Source: Lasioglossum baleicum (taxonomy: Eukaryota; Arthropoda; Insecta; Hymenoptera; Halictidae). From it: DNA of 64,000 nucleotides. Under the pieces are notes generated by a model. That model was not told where the DNA came from and did not search any database. It worked only from the letters and a program-made list of their open reading frames with translations. The position numbers and the translations under genes are program-made. The stretch is from positions 14,274,001 through 14,338,000 of the forward strand of contig NC_134934.1 in NCBI RefSeq assembly GCF_051020765.1. The letters run 5' to 3'. This document shows, in pieces, positions 59,001 to 64,000 of the stretch (the stretch's first letter is position 1; every line of letters begins with the position of its first letter).

Positions 59001-61664
59001 TGCACGCTAGTTTTAATAAATACGGGAGTCTATATTTCTGATTTTCCCAGTAATCCATAATATTTTCGTCTATATCGATACGTTTTTTCCGATAGTTTTC
59101 AATTTCAACGTATGCCTTACTAATTTCGGGGCAACTCATATTGCCCAATTCATCGTCCGAGGAGGACGAATCCACTTCCATTGCTCTTATAGAATTTTGC
59201 AAGGAAATCCGTGTATGAGTGGAACAGAGTCGTCCGTGAACAAAGACAGTCAACAAACAGATTTTGTGTTGTTCTTATGGTCTGTTGATTCGTCTTGTTA
59301 TAATGAAACTTCTCAATGAATTTTACAGGCTTATTCTATCCGAAAAAGAGTAGACGATTCAGTAATTAAATAAGCAACCAAAATGATCTTTCTCATCAAT
59401 AATTATTATGTGAACAAGTGAAAAGAAATTCGATAATTGATAACTGTTATGAGCAATCGAAATAAATTACTCTCATTGATAACTGTTATGAGTGATCGAA
59501 ATGAACTTCTCTCATCGATAACTGCTTTAAGCAATCGAAACATTTCTTCATCAATAACAGTTGTCAGGGAGGATCCAATTTTTTGGACAGTTATTAGTAA
59601 CTGCTACTTACTTGTAACCAAAAAGTATAAAAATCGATATTTTGTTCTTCGAATTTTTTTCTTTATATTTTGTGTAGATTACCTTAAATATCAATAATTA
59701 TCAACTTTTTATTAATGATTTTTATCGTAGAAAATTTTAGAATAACTGTTATTTTTGGTCCCTGATCACGGCCGTCCTTGAATCGCTTATATCATTCGAA
59801 CACACGTGTACGGGATAAGCAACCATCACCATAAACTTTTCTCATCAATTCAAATGTTTCTTCAAATGTTTACCGAGCTTGAAACAAAATTTAATATTTG
59901 CTATTTGTTTCATCGTGTTTTTGTGACGAGGAGACTAAAGGTACTATCACTTTATGCGCTATCACTTGACAATCCGTTGATCGATTGCAGTGATCGTGGT
60001 CTTGTTTTGTAGAGGAAAGTTACATCTTTCAAGTTATGTTTTGTTTCAATAGACGGCGTTAGTAGTTTGCTTTAAATGAAAGAAATTCCGTTACTTTCCG
60101 GGCATATACTGTGTATTTCCAGCTGTAGAAAATTTTTGGAAGAAACAAGATATTTTTATTTGGCTCCTGATAATTCTGATCGATACAAACAACAAGGGTT
60201 AATTATTCAATAATCAAGGTTCACGATGCATTCGCTATCCATTCACAATGAAATTGCCGGAAGGGGCGAACGAGGGGTTAAAACAACGTTGACGCGCCGT
60301 TCCAAAACAAAGATTTACCTTTCCACGAGCGTGTCAATTTGTCAACTTCCGGCTAACTAAGAATCCAATCTGCGGTGCTCGGATTAAACCGCGCACGGTT
60401 TGAGAACACAGTGAAACGGCGTCGTGGTCGCGTTCCCGTTCGTAAGGCGCCACTCTTGGACGTAGTAACGAGGCCAGGGGAACTTAAAGCACGACTATAC
60501 ATAAGTACAGAGACCCCGGATACAGGAAGTTTCCAGGCTCGTGCTTATCGAGATGACTACAAATTTGATAGCGCCGGTCTCGAGGCGATGCGAGGCACGA
60601 TCCTCGTCTGAAAGCGATCGAGGGAAAAGTTCGACCGTTACGTACGCGTATCTCCGATGGCGTCTCGAAGTCCCCATGGATCGAGATCCATCGCTGTGTC
60701 CTTACTTCTCGGACATTAACATCTTTATCTACCCTTGTTTAACCCGATGATCCCGATCATGGCCGCCGATCCGCTTCGAGCGAATTTAGAAAAGCAATTT
60801 TAGCTAATGCGCACCAGAGAACCACGTTTACTGGAATTTTGTAGGGTTTTCGGTATGATTTTTACAAATGAATTTCCTCAATGCGGATGAAATGACGATG
60901 GCATCACAATTTTTTATGAGAAAGATAGAAACTTTGTGCAAAAGTCCTTCTCTAACACCAAAATAAATATTTATTATGATTTTTACAAATGATATTCCTC
61001 AATGCGGATGCAATGATGATGGCATTAGTATTTTTTATGAGAAAGATATAAACTTTGTGCAAAATAAAAGCTGTATTCATCAATCGCAACAAGAGTGCAG
61101 TAGAGTCTTTCTCTCTCTCTAACATCAAAATAAATATTTATTCTGATTTTTGCAAATGATTTTCCTCAATGCGGATGCAATGACGATGGCATCAGAATTT
61201 TTTATGAGAAAGATATAAACTTTGTGCAAAAAAAAAACTGTATTCATCAACCGCAACAAGAGTGGAATAGAGGCCTTTTCTCCAACACTAAAATAAATAT
61301 TTATTCGCTGAATTAATGAAACTCGCGCTTATTGCCCTAGATCACGAAAAATTAAAACAGACTAAAAAAGCGTTTCCATGTAGAGAAGCATGTTCGAAAT
61401 ATTTTCCACTAGAATTGAAACCATCGACGCACGAAAAATATTCCAGCTAATTCGATTTCACAAAGCAAGTATCAATTGACACAGAAGTCGTGTGAGGGGG
61501 TAGTACACCGGTGTGTGTACACGGATATAGGGGTTGGCTACGTACCTGGAATACCTGGCGCACTCGTAAACTATTTCGGGTGCGGTGTTCGGCGCCCTTA
61601 TTCGTGGATAGTTGCACCGTCGAAAGGAACTAAAATACGCGTCCGCTTTTCCCAACAGTCGTCC
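46947..61664 (-). CDS. LHFPL6-like: LHFPL-family tetraspan membrane protein, LHFPL6-like (4 coding exons; N-terminus missing)
   Basis: Four minus-strand exons join in frame: 61664-61546, 51470-51295, 48675-48577 and 47080-46947. They total 528 nt, giving 175 residues plus a TGA stop. The product matches the LHFPL tetraspan family (claudin-like fold). Visible family marks are FRRCNYP and YECARY in the first extracellular loop, IPSAWW before TM2, MYPIGWDNREVRESCG after TM3, NVYNLGKC before TM4, and five cysteines at family positions. TM2, TM3 (split over exons 2 and 3) and TM4 are clear. Human LHFPL6 is about 200 residues, so roughly 30-35 residues (start Met and TM1) are missing; exon 1 probably lies beyond 64000. 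Known relatives act as partners of channels and receptors in plasma membranes (LHFPL5 in hair-cell mechanotransduction, LHFPL4 with GABA-A receptors); the role of this member is not known from sequence. The LHFPL6 assignment over LHFPL3/4/5 is inferred from the loop motifs. Introns are 10075, 2619 and 1496 bp. Confidence 0.92.
47189..47520. repeat. Dispersed repeat (TTCGAA-rich), copy B, uninterrupted
   Basis: 47223-47510 matches 3150-3250 plus 3722-3915 without the hAT MITE. It is preceded by a fragment of the TAGACTGCGGAT MITE end at 47194. It lies just upstream of the LHFPL terminal exon, inside the last intron. Confidence 0.75.
48577..48675 (-). CDS. LHFPL6-like: LHFPL exon encoding the end of TM3 and the second extracellular loop
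   Basis: 99 bp. The acceptor is TTTTCTCGTTACAG and the donor is GTGAGTACT. It encodes AAMICGGLVMYPIGWDNREV followed by RESCGKGANVYNLG, the strongest LHFPL signature in the window (YP-GWD-EV--CG). It starts by completing the split Gly/Ala codon from the previous exon and ends one base into the Gly codon completed by the next exon. Confidence 0.93.
48761..49060. mobile_element. Foldback MITE with GC-rich inverted repeats
   Basis: GTTCAGACGCGGCGGAAACC GCGC at left pairs with GCGCGGTTTCCGCCGTGTTT GAAC at right, and weaker similarity continues inward (GTGTCCGCACGG with CCGCGCGAACAC). 300 bp, in an LHFPL intron. Target duplication unclear. Confidence 0.75.
49061..51034. other. LHFPL intron sequence, no other gene
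   Basis: CpG-rich around 49240-49760, with a (GTCGC)n run near 49421. A decayed piggyBac-like end lies near 49950. The rest is AT-rich. Confidence 0.35.
51035..51219. mobile_element. hAT-like MITE (TAGACTGCGGAT family)
   Basis: 185 bp from TAGACAGCGGATCTTTAGGC to TGCATAAAATGCGCTGTCCA. Flanked by ATTGTTAT and GTTATTAT, the complement form of the family target. It ends 75 bp from the LHFPL exon at 51295, on its downstream (donor) side. Confidence 0.78.
51295..51470 (-). CDS. LHFPL6-like: LHFPL exon encoding IPSAWW, TM2 and the start of TM3
   Basis: 176 bp between acceptor TTTGATTCCAG and donor GTGAGTATC. It encodes 58 whole codons from FWDIPSAWWQAST through a hydrophobic TM2 (GIGVAIAVIGALTLLAAA), a short basic turn (KTPRHTR) and VLGGLQLLA, the first half of TM3. 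It ends one base into a codon, matching the phase of the exon at 48675. The IPSA-W motif and the GG-Q-L pattern are family hallmarks. Confidence 0.93.
52148..52341. repeat. GC-tipped palindrome nested in the Merlin element
   Basis: GCGTGGTCGGGCC, GGCCCTCTCCGCCCCCC and CCTAACCCTAACTAATTCTG at left are repeated as the complement at right (CAGAATTAGTTAGGGTTAGG through GGCCGGCCCGACCACGC). The left arm has an extra GTCGGGCCGGCC. The spacer is about 60 bp and AT-rich. It may be an independent short foldback element. Confidence 0.8.
52431..52628 (-). pseudogene. Merlin / ISXO2-like transposase, C-terminal remnant
   Basis: The minus-strand frame begins MNHSSNFVDPQTGVHIQNIE and continues RLWRDLRASIPRYG, the well-conserved region around the last catalytic acidic residue of ISXO2/IS1595-type (Merlin) transposases: NHS-NFVDP-TG-HTQNIE-W. 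About 65 codons are open. The N-terminal DDE part was not found and the tail has drifted, so it is a fossil. Confidence 0.8.
53401..54140. other. LHFPL intron, CpG-rich island
   Basis: 53480-54110 is GC-rich with overlapping open frames. A repeated TGCTGATGCTATTGCTGATG lies near 53990. No domain. Confidence 0.35.
54452..54948 (-). mobile_element. Internally deleted mariner element
   Basis: 497 bp with inverted repeats TTAGGTGTGCAAATAAGTTC and its exact complement, flanked by TA (54450-54451 and 54949-54950). The unoccupied site is present 190 bp upstream. The minus-strand remnant of a transposase fills the middle. Confidence 0.93.
54503..54814 (-). pseudogene. Mariner transposase, N-terminal remnant
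   Basis: The minus-strand frame contains KWYQRFKTGNFNLEDDDPSG followed by APRKFGDGELEELLNENPDA and LGVTRQ, the N-terminal DNA-binding region of mariner transposases (WF-FR-GNF-LED-PRSGRP-KFDD-ELE-LLEENP). It then runs straight into the right terminal region because the catalytic half was deleted. Not functional. Confidence 0.88.
55014..55667. other. LHFPL intron, no other feature
   Basis: Mixed and AT-rich sequence without a recognisable frame or repeat. Confidence 0.3.
55668..56095. mobile_element. piggyBac-like MITE
   Basis: CCCTTTGCAGTCGGAGCTAT near the left end pairs imperfectly with CCTCGACTGCAAAAGG at the right. TTAA follows the right end (56096-56099); the left site has decayed to CCAA. 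Ends of the type CCCTTTGCAGTCG next to TTAA fit piggyBac. 428 bp, no coding content. Confidence 0.6.
56100..57179. other. LHFPL intron; AAT microsatellite and MITE fragment
   Basis: (AAT)n at about 56483-56505. TAGATTGCGGATTTGATGTG at 56882 is a decayed end of the TAGACTGCGGAT family without a clear partner end. Confidence 0.4.
57622..58166 (+). mobile_element. Retro-inserted sequence with 15-bp target duplication
   Basis: The mariner sequence ATTCTCTTCCACAAA occurs on both sides (57607-57621 and 58167-58181). The 545-bp insert ends CCAATAAACATATTTATAAA then AAAAGAAAA, a polyadenylation signal followed by an A-rich tail. Duplication length and tail indicate LINE-machinery insertion of an RNA copy. 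The interior is AT-rich without a frame, so it could be a processed 3' UTR, a SINE or a LINE 3' end. Confidence 0.82.
58334..59764 (-). mobile_element. hAT element with 8-bp target duplication
   Basis: 1431 bp, starting CAGGGACC and ending GGTCCCTG, flanked by ATCACGAC (58326-58333) and ATCACGGC (59765-59772), an 8-bp duplication with one change. Subterminal arrays of roughly 38-40 bp units built from ATTTATTTCGATCGCTCATA and ACAGTTATCGATGAGAGA fill 58470-58770 and recur inverted at 59430-59560. A hAT dimerisation-domain remnant lies at 58939-59256 (minus). Same family as 39736-40867. Confidence 0.92.
58939..59256 (-). pseudogene. hAT transposase, C-terminal dimerisation-domain remnant
   Basis: The minus-strand frame contains EISKAYVEIENYRKKRIDID, YWENQKYRLPYLLKLACIIH and AVPATQVSAERAFSALK. 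This is the signature of the hAT C-terminal domain (W--N---YP-L--LA---L-VPATS--SER-FS). Only about the last 100 residues are present. The RNase H-like catalytic core is missing, so the copy is non-autonomous. Confidence 0.9.
60116..60855. other. LHFPL intron, CpG-rich patch, no other gene
   Basis: 60240-60780 is GC-rich, with short frames on both strands lacking domains. Confidence 0.35.
60856..61310. repeat. Tandem repeat, 167-bp unit, about 2.7 copies
   Basis: Units start at 60856, 60977 and 61144 with TGATTTTTACAAATGA or a variant. They share TCCTCAATGCGGATGCAATG, TTTTTTATGAGAAAGATA, AACTTTGTGCAAAA and CAAAATAAATATTTATT. The first unit lacks about 46 bp (CTGTATTCATCAATCGCAAC and neighbours). 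Confidence 0.93.
61546..61664 (-). CDS. LHFPL6-like: LHFPL exon encoding the first extracellular loop
   Basis: 119 bp, starting in phase 0 after a good acceptor (TTTTGCATTTCAG) and ending with two bases of a Ser codon before donor GTACGT. It encodes 39 residues beginning GRLLGKADAYFSS, with FRRCNYP and IVYECARYS. These resemble the LHFPL6 loop after TM1, including both loop cysteines. The split codon AG+T restores Ser when joined to the exon at 51470, which supports the junction. The exon lies in a small CpG-rich patch. Confidence 0.9.
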
Positions 61665-64000
61665 CTGAAATGCAAAACACACGTCTACAGAACGAGGCAG
61701 GAGAACAAAGCCTTCGACGACGATGTGCGGGCTAGTGCAGGGGAGATGCAACGTTGCAACGGGAATGGTTCGAGGGATGGTAGAGAGTGGAGAGTTTCAA
61801 CGTTTCGGATCCTCTTTCGTGGATTCCAACCAGAGCTTTGGGACCGCAAGAGGTTAAACATCGCTCCGGAAGTAAGTATACTACTAATTTCACGGCGAAA
61901 CCGTTTGCGTCCGAACAGTTTTCGCCTCGACTCACCCTTTGAGCCTGGTCAACAACTTTTCGACGGCCAATTGAACGTCAAGTTGATCGAGATACCGAAG
62001 CCTCGCTTGCACCCTGCACAGAAGACCTCTGCGAGGTCTCGTACGAGGTCGACGAGCTTTTTTCCCTCCCACCGATTAGAACCGGAAACAACAATCGTTG
62101 ACCTCGTGCCAAAACTCCTTCGCCTCCAGAGATTAAGTCTAGAGACCAGGAACCGACGATTCGAAACCTGATAGAACTGGAGAAATTACAGGCGACCCTT
62201 GAATAACAGGGTGCTCCAGTTAGGCCAACATTTCTCTAACTCGATTTATATGTAATCAACAGACTGTGCGGATCTTTATGCAAAATAAAGATGCCAAATA
62301 TAGAATGTTCTTTCTTCCCTTAATAATTTTAGCAGATGAGAAATCATATATTGACATCTTCAATTTTCAGAAAGGAAAGAAAAAAATTCTCTCATATTTT
62401 TTATCAAGGTATCTTCTCTATTTTGTAAAAAATTCACGGGAGGAATTTTTGATACTTCTTTTGAAACTCTAATCAGAGTTGATAAATGTTAAACGTAGAA
62501 AATTGGGACAAATTGCGATTATTTCAAAAACATTTCTTTTTCAGTTCGAAGGACTTATGATCCTAAACGCACCCTGAAAAAATCAAATTCAACAACCAAA
62601 TGGCTCGCGAGGAACTCGTGTTTGAGAAATTCACGAAATTTAACAGTAAAGTTTCAGCCTCAATTTTCATAATAAATTAAACTACGTTTTGTTATGAACA
62701 TTTTAGGATAGACCAATTTTTTTTACAGATCTTACACTTCGATTTTCCAACATTTTCCATTGGACGACACATACATCTACTCGCTAAATGACAATTAATC
62801 GTTCCTGACGTAACCAAGTTTAACATATTTGATTCAATGTTAATTAATCCTGAATTTGCTTTCTGTAAATATACACTCCTATACACGCGCACAGCTGCGT
62901 GAATATAAATTGGAAATCCCGTTTTCGTACAGGATATTTTCTGCCAACATAAATATTTAAATACTTTTTGACGCAATTTCGGAAGGACGAGATACAAAAC
63001 CGGGATCACTGGAATTTGTTTTTTTTTCCAAGCGTACAGGAATGGAAAGAATGGTTATCGTATACCGCACGTACAATTACGTACGCTATACCAAAGTCCG
63101 CGCATTAACTCTGCATATTTGCGAGCAGGAAAAATAAATTTCGGACAAACATACTGCAACAAGAGATGTTTAAAATTCGGTGGGATCTGGAATAACTGAA
63201 AAGTTTTTACACTGCGCGAAATACGATTGTGTTGAGATCAATTCCGCAGCGAATGGAAAAATCGTAAATAATCATCTGACCACGTTGTATACGCATTTTT
63301 GTTTTAGGTATGCGTATGCATTTTCCAATTTTTCTAGACAAATTTTAAGAAAGTGGAATGCAATGAAATCCTATTTTTAGTGAGAACAGCCTTTTAGATC
63401 TAAAACAAATAAAAATTCTACAGAATTCTATCGAATTTTATATTTGAGTCTTGTTTGAAGTCTCCTAATAAATTATTTCGGGAAAACTGTGTGAAATTGA
63501 CACGAGGAACAGGTGCGAGTTGAATAAAATACACACTTCTCCATTTAGATTGTTGTCGATCGGAACACTGCTATGTGGTCTGGGAAACTATTACAAAAGG
63601 TGCGAGCGAAGACGCGAGATTCGCGATAGGAAAAGTTTGAGTGTGCCTGTAGAACTTGTTCGAGAGTCTCAAGTAAAATTGTTGCAAAGCGACAATTTGC
63701 TTACACGACTTTGCAGACACATCGGTATTCTATATCGCGGATAACGAAACGATTCTCAACGATATTCTTGGAGAATCGAAAGAATTCTACCGTGGTTGCC
63801 TACCGATTGTTTATGTTTGCCAGGGATCGTCGTTAAGTCGACGACGGAAGAAACGAGCGCAAAACAGCCGATGAATAATGTGGACGTCGACCGTCGACGT
63901 CGAGGCTGCTGGACCCTTCTTCGCGAGCGTCGTCGTCGTCGTCTCCCCGAAACGTACACACGCATTTACCCTGTTCGAGTGGCAAAATGCAGAAGAGGGC
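61665..64000. other. LHFPL intron or upstream sequence; first coding exon not found
   Basis: 61690-62170 is GC-rich with chance frames. CAGGGTGCTCCAGTTAGGCC at 62207 resembles a MITE end, and CAGACTGTGCGGATCTTTAT at 62261 a decayed TAGACTGCGGAT MITE end. I searched the minus strand for a TM1 exon ending in phase 0 before a donor and saw none. A (CGT)n run lies at about 63926-63943. Confidence 0.4.

Larger units (their letters stand above)
57350..59960 (-). pseudogene. Mariner transposase in three pieces
   Basis: On the minus strand: N-terminal piece 59960-59773 with ETFEL--KVYGDG-LSRTRVF and FKDGRD. Middle piece 58325-58167 with TLEDDPNPGRPKKKNRDELV EKLREMIGN and GAFVEEN. C-terminal piece 57562-57350 with NNVPSHRTIIVREFLTKKQI and HPPYSSDLSPCGYFLFPKLK. 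The first block is the HTH region; VPSHR and PPYS-DLSP-DYFLF are the mariner catalytic motifs. The last Asp of the DDD triad reads G here (SPCGYF instead of SPCDYF), and the central part is deleted. It cannot encode an active enzyme. Confidence 0.9.
57180..60113 (-). mobile_element. Mariner element broken by two nested insertions
   Basis: Ends CACAGTATGTCCGGAAAGTA then ACGGAA, and TTCCGTTACTTTCCGGGCAT then ATACTGTG, are inverted repeats flanked by TA (57178-57179 and 60114-60115). Transposase pieces run on the minus strand. A 545-bp retro-insert (57622-58166) and a 1431-bp hAT (58334-59764) interrupt it. Removing both leaves about 930 bp, shorter than a full 1.3-kb mariner, so part of the catalytic region was also deleted. 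Confidence 0.92.

Noticed and set aside
61476..62171. 231-codon plus-strand frame
   Set aside because: It runs antisense across the LHFPL exon at 61546-61664 and has no domain of its own.
63756..63965. Minus-strand frame with a short hydrophobic stretch as the LHFPL TM1 exon
   Set aside because: The hydrophobic run is too short, there is no phase-0 donor after a W-I-type end, and the Arg-rich start is translated CGT repeat.

Overview
The window looks like insect nuclear DNA, most probably from a hymenopteran (bee, ant or wasp). The reasons are a patchwork of AT-rich sequence and CpG-rich islands, genes with short exons and long introns, and a dense load of small DNA transposons of insect type (mariner, Tc1/Tc3, hAT, piggyBac, Merlin, Helentron). 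I see no bacterial operons, CRISPR arrays, rRNA or tRNA. The order-level call is an inference.

One host gene can be read with confidence. Four coding exons on the minus strand (61546-61664, 51295-51470, 48577-48675, 46947-47080) join in frame through canonical splice sites. They encode the last 175 residues of an LHFPL-family tetraspan membrane protein (LHFPL6-like), including transmembrane segments 2-4, the conserved cysteines and the stop codon. The first coding exon, with the initiator Met and TM1, was not found and probably lies beyond position 64000. The right-hand 17 kb is therefore mostly introns of this gene.

From 1 to about 46.5 kb I find no host gene I can defend. That part holds Tc3-like copies (1-1879 and 4455-5535), foldback elements and MITEs (8377-9044, 15897-16084, 16588-17742, 18915-19431, 31731-32037, 33963-34189, 38098-38527), a Helentron fragment with a broken Pif1-type helicase (23223-24815), an internally deleted hAT (39736-40867), and tandem arrays (6532-7090, 13360-14300, 28980-30000, 35251-35650, 43091-43385). 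Between these lie CpG-rich islands whose open frames look accidental.

The large LHFPL intron (51471-61545) is a transposon graveyard: a Merlin-like element, a deleted mariner inside a tandem duplication, a piggyBac-like MITE, and a mariner (57180-60113) broken by a retro-inserted sequence with a 15-bp target duplication and by a hAT with an 8-bp target duplication. Several insertions have an unoccupied paralogous site within the window, so element boundaries can be read directly. The most unusual items are a 1.15-kb near-perfect hairpin, a 32-bp minisatellite open in all three minus-strand frames, a Tc3 element that replaced its transposase core with foreign DNA, and a short hAT-like family with an apparent TTNATAAC target preference.
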